Source: Adiantum capillus-veneris (Eukaryota > Streptophyta > Polypodiopsida > Polypodiales > Pteridaceae). From it: a stretch of DNA of 64,000 nucleotides. Location: the NCBI GenBank assembly GCA_014529385.2, contig CM043946.1, positions 33,186,558-33,250,557 on the forward strand, given 5' to 3'. How positions within the stretch are numbered: the first letter of the stretch is position 1; each line of letters begins with the position of its first letter. Of the stretch, positions 24,459-35,905 are shown one piece after another. Under the pieces are notes generated by a model, which was given only the letters and a program-made list of their open reading frames with translations, was not told the origin of the DNA and ran no database searches. The position numbers and the translations under genes are program-made.

Positions 24459-24529
<71 letters not shown>
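24459..24529. repeat. (CA)n microsatellite
   Basis: About 71 bp of CA repeat. Confidence 0.97.
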
Positions 24530-24533
<4 letters not shown>

Positions 24534-25952
24534 TATCTCTATAGCTCAGGTGGAATCATAACACCCTGGTCCTCTTTAAAAAACACATTGAGCAACAAAA
24601 TTTCATTGCAAACACTTATTTGCACACATTCAAGTCCACAATCACACAAAAAAGCACAAGTTATTGCATTCAATCAGCTTAATTTCTTCTCGATTCTCAA
24701 CCGCACACATGGCACCTCTCTCCCTCTCTTTCTTTGTACACATCAATTGGATCAGGGGGCTCACAGCCACACACATACTCACATTGTTACACAAGAGAAG
24801 AGAAAAGAAGAAGGAATGGAGGGAGATGACACCAAAGAAGATGCAACCAAAGCTTGCTTCCTCCCCAAAGTGATGGGCTATGGTGGAGTATACAAGAAAA
24901 AAAATTCTGAGAGCTCTCTCTCCCTCTCTATTTTGTCCACAATTTCCCAAAATAGCAGAGCATGAAAGTTAAATATATCTCAATTAGTGAGAAATTAGCC
25001 TACATATGTGAGATGCAAAAATCAACAAAATGGCCTTTTCCTCCTCCCGTGCTATCGTTTTTATAGAAAATATGTTTTACAAAAATTTGATAGATTGGCA
25101 CTTTTCAACCTCCCTCATGTAGTAGAGTTAAGTCTCTCGCCCATTTTCCTTTCTATCACTAACCGCATAGCCTCCACTACCCAACTTGCCTTGCATGTCC
25201 TAAGATCATTTTCACATGAAAGACCTTTTTTTCAAGCATCAAATGCCTGCTCTTGGCCTACACAATTGCAATAGTCATACACATTTTGAACTCCTTTGCC
25301 TACATTACTTACTCCATTTTGGCACATATCTGTAAACACCGTTGACCTTCTCTCCATACTTTTTGGCATCGACACTCTTTGGTTGCACCATCATCGGCCA
25401 CCCCTAGTTGAGCGTTCATGCTTAACCACAAGCATGTTTATTGAACCAAAAACTATAAAACTAGACAAAAGAAAAACTAAATGTATTTGTATGTACAAGG
25501 TTTAATTCATTTGTCTTATAATTCTTCTTCAAGTGGGTTGTCCAACCCCTTTAACCATAACTTGATTCTCATTTGATACCAACATCCTATCAAAGTACAA
25601 CTTGAGTAGCACTCCATTAACTCTATGCTTAACATTCATTCATTTGTAAAAGTTGATAGATACCATTGGGAAAAACTTTGTGTACCTTATATGGTCATGT
25701 CATATTTTTTTGTACCTTTTTTTTTTTAATTCTTCTGGAAGGTGAAGTCCATGTAACTCTCATATCTCATCATCGGGTCTCCCAAGCCTGTATCTTCTTC
25801 TTTGACAATCGTGAATTGAGCTTTACAACTTGTTTCCCCCTCTACTTCGCATAAAAGTCCATTACGACTTCTTTATTCATGTGCAACATTTCAAGGCAAG
25901 TTATTTTTTCTTGCAAAACATCATGCATACCTATATTAACCCGTCATATACC
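24530..25952. other. No gene seen; possible Gypsy 3' region
   Basis: No supported coding frame. It lies downstream (minus sense) of the integrase remnant and may include that element's 3' end. No LTR pair was found. Confidence 0.4.
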
Positions 25953-26465
25953 CTATAATGCATCCAATTGTGCATGCATAGGCATCACTGACTCTTTGCC
26001 ATAAACCAAATCTAATGGAATAAATTTAGTAGCAACTTTGTAAAAGGTCATGTAAGCCCACGAACACTTCATAAGATTACCCTCCCATTCTTCTACCTGT
26101 TTGTAAACATACTTTGTAGGCATCTTGATGATCTGTCCATTGGCACTCTCAACCAAACTACTGCCCTAAGGCTATTAAGGTGAAGAAAACATGTGTTGGA
26201 TTCCCAACTTCTTAACAAATGCACGTATTAATTTGCTTCAAAGTCCCTGACCTCTATCAAAAATAAAAGCCAAGGATACTCCAAAATGGAAACAATTGCA
26301 ATAAATAACAAACTGAGTCAATGTGTGAGCATTTTCCTCTTTAACCGCCTTCACCTCAAGCCACCTGGTGGGATAATCAATGGCCACCAAAATGTACTTC
26401 TTACCGCTAGCTAACTTGGGGAGAGGAACAATGGCATCCAAATCCCAGTTTTCTAATGCATTTTG
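25953..26465 (-). pseudogene. Ty3/Gypsy integrase core remnant
   Basis: Minus-strand fragments WDLDAIVPLPKLASGKKYIL, VAIDYPTRWLEVKAVKEE, FIFDRGQGL, then after stops SLVESANGQIIK and DLVYGKESVMP. These are the D, D, E blocks of a Gypsy integrase (AIDY, FDRG, VESANGQ) in the expected order. It is broken by stops and missing the catalytic context around the second Asp. It lies upstream of the gag remnant in the same orientation, so it belongs to a different copy or a rearranged one. Confidence 0.8.
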
Positions 26466-26477
26466 AGCAATGACAAA

Positions 26478-26571
26478 AGACTAGACGCTGATAAGCTATC
26501 ATGACCAAACAATATGACACAAGACTAGAAACTGAGACTAGAAACTGATAAGCTATCATGACCAGACATGT
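26478..26571. repeat. 57-bp tandem duplication
   Basis: CTGATAAGCTATCATGACCA occurs at about 26488 and 26545; a partial third unit, ACTAGAAACTGAG, lies between. Confidence 0.85.
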
Positions 26572-27092
26572 ATGCCACTTACAACCTCACCCCAGTTGTG
26601 TACAAATGTTGGATTGAGTACCAGAATGGCTCCTAACTAATGATGACATCATTGTAAACCCACATACAAAGGACCCATCCACAATCAATCTTAGGAGTCT
26701 GGGTTTACATCTTGATGTGATACTGGGCGACGGGCCTCCCTACAAGTGTAAGAAGGATATACATACTCAATTCAAAGATATATTTGTCAAACTACGAATT
26801 GCCAAAGGGGTTTCTAATGGCAAGGTAAAGATGTTGGAAAGCAATGCTACCAGTAGCAAAAGACCAAAGACAAGAATGACTCTCAAAGAATAGAAAATGA
26901 TTTTGAAAAGTCTTTTCCATCTGGTTTGGATCACCTGAAAGATAATGCAACAGGAGAACAAGATTGTAATTAACTTCATAAAATTTGTATCAGATTCCCC
27001 ATTTCTGGTATATGCATTGTCTGCTAAAGAAGCAGAGTTGCCTCGCTTCTCCAGCCATATATACAAAGTACACTTAGCCAACTGATCAGCAA

Positions 27093-27378
27093 TGGTATAT
27101 TGAGATAGTCGATGGTATGAGGGACAAGTATGAGAGAGCCACAACAGAATGGACAGGTTGGAAAGACATTCTAAATGACACCATGAAGAAGGATCACGTA
27201 GATGACCTGCAAGATGATGTGCAGACATTTCGGTTCAAGGTGAGTCAGTGACGCATACAAATTAGAGAACTAATTAAAATCACTAATGAACTTCTTCAAT
27301 TGACAAATGAGACCTCAAAGATCCCAGAGAAGGAGCTGGCAGTGAAGCTGTGTCAAAACCTTAATTTAGGGAAATGAT
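27093..27378 (+). pseudogene. Charged coiled-coil-like retroelement ORF fragment
   Basis: One frame reads WYIEIVDGMRDKYERATTEW, then DDLQDDVQTFRFKV, a stop, then IRELIKITNELLQLTNETSK. Heptad-like spacing suggests a coiled coil. It resembles accessory or gag-like ORFs of plant Gypsy elements, but I cannot name the family. It may be related to the ORF at 50790-51407. Confidence 0.35.
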
Positions 27379-28170
27379 TGAAGTACTATTCAAAGCCCAA
27401 ATTAAATCAAATCAACCTCTTTCTAAAGGATGGATTCACATTGCGTAAGTTTATCATAAGCTAGCCAAGGCTAGGCTGTGACCAAAGGCAAGCGAACTCT
27501 GTATGATGCACACCAAAACTTGGAATGCTTTTGACACCTTACGAAGTAGAAATGATGATTGAAAGTAAGGAACAATTGCAACAACAGGCCTTTAACCGCC
27601 TTATTCAGAAGGACAATGCGGGCAACAATGCCTAGGGTACTAACCCACAACAATTCGAGCTAAGGTTATCTAGAGACCTACAAGAAAGAAAGCTCCGAAT
27701 AAAAAGAGGTGACATCCAATCTCCAAATATGTCCATTAGCTCACAAACACAAAGCTGAGAGGCTTACCTTAGCTGGCAAGAAGATGGAGGCTTGCCAATG
27801 GGCAAGACATTCCAAAGGGCCGTTAGAAGGAAATTGGGTGGATTCCAATCTATCTCTAGCAACATACCTTAAATTTTTGGAAGAAAAGTAAGTGGATTCC
27901 AACTCATTTTCAACCACACCCCTGAGCAACACCAGTCCCGAAGATCAATGCAAATTCTAAAAAAGAAATCTCTAAATTTGTTTCAAATTGTCAAATATCA
28001 ATCAATGGAAATTTTAGAAATATTCCAAATTCAAGAAAGGGGAGACGAAAATATAGACGGTGAGAACAATTCCCATACAAAAATCCAAATTAGCGACTAA
28101 ACTAGCAATTATCGCGCTAGTTATTGTAGTGGACAGTCAATCAGAGATAGTAAATAGGGGCCATCACATC
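27379..28170. other. No gene seen
   Basis: Frame fragments with Gln/Lys-rich composition (27540-27700) may be more of the preceding retroelement ORF; nothing firm. Confidence 0.4.
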
Positions 28171-28422
28171 ATTTGACAGAGAATCAGTTTGAGGATTGAC
28201 ATGCTATTGTATTGTGCTCTTGAATCTAGTGTTTTGGAACTCACTACGCTCTTATTAACCCTTTTGTCATTAAGCTCAAAGCAATCCTTTGGCTCATTAC
28301 TTCATTTGACAGGGAATCATTTTGAGGATTGACACGCTATTGTATTGTGCTCTTGAGTCTAGTGAAGCTCACTACACTCTTAACTCTTTTATCGATAAGC
28401 TCAAAGCGATCCTTTGGCTCAT
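28171..28422. repeat. 133-bp tandem duplication
   Basis: Copies start at 28171 and 28304 (ATTTGACAG(A/G)GAATCA) and end near GGCTCATTACT/GGCTCATACT. They diverge by about 10% with small indels. Confidence 0.88.
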
Positions 28423-29273
28423 ACTGTACTTTATTCCAATTGCGTCCAATTCCAATTCCACTTACAGTCTATGCATGACTTCCAATTCAATTAATATTTC
28501 CATTTCCATTTCAATATCAATGTCCTTGTCTGATATATTGTCTAAAGATTGCCTGTCAAAACTAATTTAGCTAACTCTTAACCCAACTTGGAATAGCTAT
28601 CTGAAGAGACCGACTCATTCCGGTGCTAATATGTGACAATAGACCATGAGACAAAGTGAGCACAAGGGAGGGAAATAAGAGGAGAAAGTGGAGAAAGGGG
28701 TGCTAAATCAAAGACAAACTATGAGAAGCTAAATCAACAAATAGATTCAAAAAATGTTACTGTTTGTTGTGATTATTCTCTTATTTAGTATCGTTGAAGG
28801 CATACTTGTTTTCGCACCATGATCCTCTTGTTTGTTACCATGATGCCATCACTTAGTATCGAGCGATACTTTCCCAAAGACACCAGCACATCATAGATTT
28901 TTCACCCCAAAGATAAGTCATAGTACGTGATTCAATCAGCATGATCTATAAAATGCCATTTCATAGAGAAAGATTTAATATTTGCAATTGTCTTCTAAAT
29001 TTATAGCCTCAAATTTCATTAATAACAAATGCAAGATTCATATTTATGTGAAAAAATGATTTCAAAAGAAATCTTTGAATTTAATGAGAGAAGAACTGAA
29101 AAAGGATGGCAGCTTGACTTCATACTTTGGAGAAGAATTCAATAGCCCTTTCTGTTATTGAACACAAGAAACTCTCGTCAAAAGTTGATGAAACAAGATG
29201 AAAACTTGCCACTCGATCATATCTTACAGTTTATGTGATTCTTTCAATATAAATTGGTTCTGATAAGATTATT
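28423..29273. other. 3' flank of the SNARE gene, no other gene seen
   Basis: AT-rich, should include the 3' UTR of the minus-strand SNARE gene. No polyadenylation signal was assigned. Confidence 0.45.
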
Positions 29274-29726
29274 TTAGATATATTTAACAATACCATAAAA
29301 TACAAGAATTAGAAACACAAGTATAAAGACCATCACTATTAATGACATGCATGAGCAGTTACTGCTTGCTTTCTTGCTTAAGTATGCTAGCCTCCTCTGA
29401 ACAACCTGCTTGCAAGAACATCAAAAAAATTCCTATAAGCATGTGCGGTTACAGCTCGCATGCCCGATTTTCAAGTACAACAAACCTTCATTCGGTTGTT
29501 TGTAATATCCACATCTTCATCTAGCTCCTCCTGAACACAAAAGACGAAAACAAAAAAGACTTTTTGTGAAAATTAAGACAAAGTGGCTTGAACCATGTAA
29601 AACACATTCTAATATTCTTGTTTACCAAAAGCCTTGCATGCAAATCCAACTCATCATTCACAGCCAAAGCAACATGCTTTGTGCTTAAGGCTGTTTCTTC
29701 AAGACTTAGAAGGTCATCATCTTGAT
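29274..29726 (-). CDS. SYP5: SYP5-family Qc-SNARE, three 3'-terminal exons (SNARE motif and membrane anchor)
   Basis: SYP51/SYP52 proteins are tail-anchored Qc-SNAREs that drive fusion at the trans-Golgi, prevacuolar compartment and vacuole. Three exons with GT-AG borders are readable: 29726-29626 (phase 1 start; QDDDLLSLEETALSTKHVAL then NDELDLHARLL), 29530-29486 (EELDEDVDITNNRMK) and 29405-29274 (VVQRRLAYLSKKASSNCSCM, then a ~20-residue hydrophobic anchor and KYI-stop). Introns are 95 and 80 bp. Block order, the Cys pair before the anchor and the very short lumenal tail match the family. No stop or frameshift is seen, so the gene looks functional. The position that aligns with the ionic-layer Gln appears to be His (LHARLL); I am not certain of that alignment. 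Confidence 0.9.
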
Positions 29727-30670
29727 CTGCATGTCCCGTAAATACCAATTTTAGAGCCAAGGTTTTTCAAAACAAGGCGAAAAGCGGACAAACAGATTTG
29801 CTTGACCGCACGACACGAAGCACATATTAGTTCTACAAATCTCTAGTCATCAATTGCAAGAATTCTTTTTTGATACTCCTGCATAATATAGCTTCAAAAC
29901 TGAGGGTCAATAGCTGGAAGAAAGACAAAGAGATATAATCAGGAGGCATTCAGATGAATAAAAAGCTGTCACTGGAAGATACATTAAGGATATGCCCAGG
30001 AGGCACTCAAATCCGCAAAAATAGATGTATTTTCCTAAATGAATCCAGGAAAGCCCACATCACCTATGGAGACAAGTGTTAGTTATAAACTAATGTTGAG
30101 CCATCCATGATTCAATACAGCTCATGTTAGTCACCCACCCATAGTGTTTTCTGCTATTATTAACGCAGGCAAAATGCCCAAAGGTGGGTGCAGAGTAAAT
30201 AGCACACTATGCGCAGTCCTCATCATGGCTCCAGCTCACTATGAGAACCTTGATGAGATAATAAGAAATTCTGGAAGGCCAGGTATCCCAGATGATTAGA
30301 ACGAAGTGATCCTTGGGGAGATGATTATGCCGCTGCATGACGGCTATTGGGAGTACTTTGCTAGTCAAAGCCATCCTATTCTGGCACAACAGAGTTCCAT
30401 GGTTTTCTTGGCCTTCCAGTATCAAGGTCACTACGAGCTGAGATTTCAAGGGAGCCTCGTCCACCATTTCCTGATGGTCGGCTCTAGTGGCAAGAGGGCT
30501 TTGTCTGGATCCATTGTTCCCTGTTGGGGATGCGTCCTTTTGATGCCTGTGTGTATGGGAGGGCCAACCAGTCACGACTGGGCAGTAATTTAGTGAGTGT
30601 ACCACAACGAATGCTAATCCCTCACATTCAAGTTTGTACAAAAAAGCTAATTTCTTACTTCTTGTCAATA
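29727..30670. other. Intron part with no recognised element
   Basis: Open frames of 95-153 codons on both strands near 30207-30668 overlap each other and match nothing known to me. Confidence 0.45.
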
Positions 30671-30674
30671 GAAA

Positions 30675-31012
30675 CCAATCAAGCCAGTTGATGCTCCTTT
30701 TTGTTTACCTGTGCTCTTAATGCAAAAAAGGGACAGATCTTGGCGCATGCACATAGATTACCATATCCACTTCATCATAAACATCTTGCTTATTCCAAGG
30801 ACCCACAATATGAGAAGTACATGAAGGTCAAGCCTATTAACACAATGATCAGATAGTTAGGAAAGGAGCGGTCAACCGTCCACTAAAAGGGAAGGTCAAG
30901 GTGAAGGCAATACCAAAGAATCTGGCAAAAAGAAGGGTTCCAATCCTGTTGCTAATTGGCAGCAACAGTACCATCAGATGCATTAGATGCATGTAGCAAC
31001 TGCAACAGCAGA
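30675..31012 (+). pseudogene. Gypsy scraps: RT N-terminal edge and a gag-like piece
   Basis: PVDAPFCLPVLLMQKRDRSW and RMHIDYH match the start of a Gypsy RT ('SSPF.SPVLLVKKKDGSWRMCIDYR'). From ~30805 a different piece reads YSKDPQYEKYMKVKPINTMI, then GSNPVANWQQQYHQMH, which looks like gag. The order (RT edge before gag) shows rearrangement. Confidence 0.55.
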
Positions 31013-32469
31013 TGTCACATGCACATCTAACCGTATGTGCATGTGGACAAGCTACTTCATGACAAGGGTTCAGTCAGCCTAGCTTAGGAAGTGTTCTGGC
31101 ACTTTTGTGAGTCTGACAGACCGTGCATGTCCAGACACTCAGAGTAGATGCATATCCTCTGGTTGCACACAGCACGATCATCAGCATTACCACCCATCAC
31201 AATCCATCAGGAGCATTTTACAGTGCACAGAACCTATTTTCCCTATTTTAGCCATTTTTCACTTATTATTAATAAGTGACTTTGTTAAGAAACTCGGTAG
31301 GGCAAAGTTGCTAAGTTAATATAAAAGAAACCTGACAGTCACTCAGTAGAGCAGAAGAAGCAAGGAGAGCAAGGCAATCTCTTGCAGCAAGCCCTCTAGC
31401 GCGACTTCTCAAGCAAGAACCTTTCCCAAAGACCCAGCGTTTTCTGCAAATTCAACCCTCAGCCTAGCGTTTTTGGATCCTTCAACTAACACCAGCAAAC
31501 ACCAAGATTCAGCCACCGTTTTTGTTTTCAGATCGCTGCAGATCAGCCCCAAGATTAGCTAGCAAAACCCTTGTTGCAGATCCCTACCGCAACGGTGTTG
31601 TCGCGAAGAAAACCTCAGCACTCCAGAGTTTTTACAGCCTGCTGTCCAGCGTTTTCAACCCTAGGAAGCAGCGTTTTTCTCAGCCATCAAGTTAGCAGAT
31701 CAGCCCCAGAGCCCCCACAGCATCCAGCATCGCCATCAAGTGCCATTCTCTGGCATTTTCCCGCGACCCACAGGCCTCAACCCTTAGCGTTTTTTACCAT
31801 CAGCAGCAGCCCCAAGGCCCAGCGTTTTTGGGATTGCAAACCAGCAGCAAAACCCAGCGATTTCAGCCTATGGTAGCGTTTTTCACAGCAGGTTTCCAGC
31901 CCATAAAAACGCAGCCTTACCTGCAGTCCATCAGCGTTTTTCAGACCTCGATATCCACACAAAAACGCAGCCTGTTCCCTGCCATAACCTCAGCGTTTTG
32001 TCATTAGCATGAACCCCGAGAAAACCACCATTTTCATCCATAAGGACAGCAGTACAGCAATCAATTTCAGCCCCGAAACAGCCATGAATTTCAGCGATTA
32101 GAAGATCCCAGATTTCAGCCATCAAGTCGTCGTCATCGTCACCGTCGTCGTCATCGGCATAGTCCAAGTTGCATTAGTCCATTGCATACGCATTGTACAC
32201 CTTTGTGCAATCAAAGTAGACCACTCTCGCCAACGAGAGAGTGGGGCCTTCGGAGGAGGGTTTTCCAACCTCTCAGTGTCGTATCTCTTCTCTCTCCTTC
32301 TCTCAGTCTCATTCACTTGCACGCACAATATCCACTCACTTTGTTCGTGATCATAGCACTCTCCATAAAGACGGAAGGCTCTCTCCTTCCCTAAGAACTA
32401 AAAGGAACCTTGAGCAATAAAGATCACTAATCTTGAGAAAATACAACATTCATTCCCCTACACCTTACA
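31013..32469 (+). repeat. LTR A (5' LTR, subfamily I)
   Basis: Begins TGTCACATGCACATC and ends CACCTTACA, followed by the PBS. Contains a 9-bp inverted repeat CACTTATTA/TAATAAGTG upstream of a TATA-like TTAATATAAAAG (~31313), many AGCGTTTT motifs (31437-32000) and a hairpin at 32221-32244. Confidence 0.9.
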
Positions 32470-32470
32470 T

Positions 32471-32482
32471 TGGTATCAGAGC
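32471..32482 (+). promoter_or_regulatory. Primer-binding site (initiator tRNA-Met)
   Basis: TGGTATCAGAGC, a perfect standard match, one base after LTR A. Confidence 0.95.
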
Positions 32483-32944
32483 TTTGGAAGTGTTCTGCAA
32501 GGAAAGAACCACAAGAGCCACAAGAATTTTTTTTGCTTGTTGCGGTCGCACGAACCCAAGTTTACTTGGGCGTGGCGATTCCTAATCGTGTTTTGTTGAA
32601 GAGTGACAGGAATCCCAAGAAAGAAGGGCTTGTCCAACCTCCCCTTGTGTCTCTTTTCACTCATTGAGAGCGGACCGTGCACTTAGCAGCCGGCCAATCG
32701 ACGTGAGGTGGGAAAAAGAAACCTTGGTGTGAGCGCAAGGCCGCCAAGGGGTGCGCCCGCAGAAAGGAGTAGAACTCAAGTGAAGAGAAGATCCTTCTCC
32801 AACGCGATTTGCAAGCGAAAGAACACCTCAAGAACCTCAAGATCCTCAAGAACCCAAGATTCTCACGAATCAAGGACCTCAAGAACCTCAAGACCCTCAA
32901 GAACCCAAGTTCCTCGCGAGCTTAAGACCCCAAGATTATAGTGC

Positions 32945-34740
32945 ATGGTCGTCACCCGAAGCGGAATGGATACTTCGCATACAGGTGAGGAGCATGAGAG
33001 AGGCGACGAAGACTCGTCCCCACCCGGAGATGATTTCTTCAACCCTCCCCCTTCGCCATCTACGCCACCAAGTGCACCAAACCCTATGGAGAAAATGATC
33101 AAGCAGATGATGGCCATGATGGATAGACAAGAAGCAAATCGCCTTGCTCAGGAACGTGAGCGCCTTGCTCATGAGCCTGAGCGCGATGAAAGAAACGCAA
33201 AACTAGCCGCAAAACAAGAAGAAAATCAACTTGCTTTCGAACGCGAGCGCGATGAACGAGAAGCTCAAAGAAAGATTCGCAATCAAGAGTTTATTTCCCA
33301 CATGCTAGCCTCGAAGACCGAACCACCCAAAGATCGTGGGAGTTCCTCTAGTGGTGCAAGCCACGATGCGGATTCTAACCATCCAGTCACAGAAAAGTTG
33401 ACTTTCAGTAAGTATGATGGTAAGATGGATGCTACGGTGATTCATTCTTGGTTACATCACTTTAATGCTTATTTTGCGACAACTAAGAAGATAGGAAATA
33501 GCAAAGTTTTGACAGCAGCTATGTACCTTGCCGGTGATGCCATCAATTGGTACCACGCATGGCAAGAGGCACAACTAGCCGTGCACCTAGAGGTAGCCGA
33601 CGATTTCACGCCCCTCTTTTAGTTGGGCTGATTTCCAAGAAAAGCTCAAGGCGCGGTTTATGCCACCTCAGTACCTCGCACAATTGAAAGAGGATTGGCG
33701 TAATCTCAAGCAACATGGTATGCCAGTCATGTCTTTTTCTAATCGTGTTTTGCAGCTAGGTACGCAATTACGAAAATCAGATGATGAGCGCAAAGAGGCT
33801 TTTCTCTTTGGGTTGGACGAATACATCAAGTTTGATGTTGAAGTCTTTGACCCCGCGGATCTCAACAAGGCGGTAGCAATCGCTCTCGCCGAAGAGATGA
33901 AGCACAACAAGGGAAAGCCTAAGGAGAACAAGACTTCCACAAGTACCTCACAGACTTCTCAGAACCCGCAAAACGGTAAGAACGGTAAGAATGGTAAGAA
34001 TGATAACTCTTCTAACCAATCTTCCAACAGTCTCTCATCAAAGAATTCTTCCAATGAATCTAAGGGTAAGGCTAACACAATTGCTAAACCTAAGCTTACT
34101 CCAGATGAAAAGGTAGCACAAGGAATTGTAGGAGGATACATCACTTCGGAAGAACAAAACACGTATTCTAAGGAAGGTCGTTGTTTTCATTGTCACATTA
34201 AGAGTCACATAAAAAGAACATGTCCTAAGCTTGAATCGAATGAATCTAAAGAACCCACAGCACCCACTACATCTGTCAATACAATGAATGATAACACGGG
34301 TGTGCCCAAAGTTTCTCAGAACCCTCCCATTGATGATTCTCTCATTAAATGTTATGGTCGTACGTCGGGGCACCGTTTTGTCATATTGTTTGACCCAAGT
34401 AGTATGCATGATGTGATCAGTTCCTCTCTTGTTGAGAGAGCCCGCCTCGAGCTTAGTCCGAGATCTCCTATCGAGGTCTCTGGCTTTCGTCCCGATATGG
34501 ACGCTCTCATCACCGAGGAATGCCTTGATGTGTTGTTTGCAATTCAACAAACTGCCTTCACTAGAAGATTTGTTGTTTCTCCTCTCTCAGGATGTGATAT
34601 GATTTTGAGCATTCGATGGTTTCGTGAGACTAACGCTCTCATTGATTTTGAGGCTAACACTTTAACTCTCCATGCCAAAAGTGATTCTCCTACTGTCTTT
34701 CATGGAGGGACATTGCTCCTTCTCCATCTCTCATTGCCAA
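32945..34740 (+). pseudogene. gag-protease of the RT-less Gypsy family (two frameshifts)
   Basis: Starts MVVTRSGMDTSHTGEEHERG. A highly charged Glu/Arg-rich coiled-coil region (about residues 55-110) precedes a retrotransposon gag domain (LTFSKYDGKMDATVIHSWLH, YLAGDAINWYHAW, then after a shift near 33610-33625 WADFQEKLKARFMPPQYL). An Asn/Ser-rich linker and a zinc knuckle CFHCHIKSHIKRTC (34184-34225) follow, then a retropepsin-like domain (FVILFDPSSMHDVIS, SGCDMILSIRWF). The active-site triad reads Asp-Pro-Ser instead of Asp-Ser/Thr-Gly. A second shift near 34695 separates it from the next ORF; corrected, the two appear to be one polyprotein. Confidence 0.85.
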
Positions 34741-35905
34741 TATGCAGGACAAGGTTGAAAGGATTCGGGATAAGGAGATTCTCTCAGTCTCTCTTTCTCC
34801 ACAACATGACACACAGGATTTGCATGATTATGAGAAGCATGATGATTTGAAGGATAATGATTTGCATGATGATTTGGATGACAATGACAAGCATGATGAT
34901 TTGCATGATCAAGATGTGATTTCTCACAAGCATGATGAGCTGCATGAAGATGATGTGATTGTTCACAAGGATGATGTGTTAGTGGATGCTTTTTCTAGCG
35001 AAGCTAACCTGGTGGTAGATTCGAGCAGTCACGAAGATTTGATCTTGGCTTTCAAGTCGAGGTCCACAGAACCCCCACATGACGATTCAATCATTCAGGA
35101 CGAACCAATCTTGGCTCTCGAGCCTTGGTCCAAAGAACCCTCACAGGAAGTATTATGTGTTCGCATGATTGATACGCACGCATTGTTCGAGTGTTTCATT
35201 CGTGAAGGTTTCCTGTATTTTAGTCAGCATCGTTCTGTGATCCCTTTTACTAGGCATGACATATTGTATGTGAGCACGTTTCTATCATGGATGAGCACGA
35301 ATGTATGCGGATTGTTCATGAAAAGCTGAAAAGTTTGTGTGTAAGGAAGTCGCATTCCATGTCTCTTCCTTGGCATGACACAATTTCCGAACAAGCACAT
35401 GATTGTATGAGTACCAAGCATAGGCATTTCCATTGTGATTTGCCACAGTTGATTGATTTTGATCAAACAGAAAAGATTCGACCTCATTGTTTGCATGTGT
35501 TTGATGAACGGGTTGTCACTCCATCTCTATGTTCATCTACATTGCATACACAGTCTGTAGAGAAGACAATATTTTTTTCCTTCACTTTACATGGAATTGA
35601 TATGTTCATGGTTTTGTGTTGGAGATGGTTTCAGGAATTTTCAACCATGGAGATTCTTGAAGACGAAAGAAGCAGGTCTCTAGACGAAGTTGAAGCAAGG
35701 AAGGAGCCACAGAAGACTTTGTGTCGCTTTCGGCGGTCGGCCCAAAGAAGCAAGCGTTGCACACCTTTATAAAGTTCAAGTACCGCACGACCCACACTTC
35801 CGAGTGGGCCGGCGAAGAGTCCCTTCCAGGATTTCGGATGTTATTGGCGATCTCCCTCGACGCCATACAGTTCGGTACCAGTACCTCACTTTGAAAAGGA
35901 GGAGA
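34690..35905 (+). pseudogene. Acidic Asp/His-rich ORF plus conserved C-terminal domain (novel ORF2)
   Basis: Downstream of protease the frame continues APSPSLIANMQDKVERIRDK, then a repetitive acidic block (HDDLDDNDKHDDLHDQD and variants, 34820-34990). A conserved domain follows with SMSLPWHDT, LPQLIDFDQTEKIRPHCLHV, FVL-rich and ...WFQEF motifs. In this copy it is broken by indels near 35265 and 35730. The same domain in the copies at 40294, 42200 and 43897-44979 keeps one frame to a stop that touches the polypurine tract. It has no resemblance to RT, RNase H or integrase and I do not recognise it. Whether it is structural, envelope-like or regulatory is unknown. Confidence 0.75.
35893..35905 (+). 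promoter_or_regulatory. Polypurine tract
   Basis: GAAAAGGAGGAGA directly before LTR B. Confidence 0.85.

Noticed and set aside
24642-24965. Overlapping 100-125-codon ORFs on both strands
   Set aside because: Low-complexity Ser/Glu-rich shadows of a purine/pyrimidine-biased stretch; no homology or signals.
26767-27228. 153-codon minus-strand ORF with hydrophobic C-terminus
   Set aside because: No family resemblance. The plus strand here carries a more convincing retroelement coiled-coil frame.
30207-30668. 153-codon minus ORF and 95-codon plus ORF
   Set aside because: They overlap antisense to each other, show no motif and lack splice or start context.
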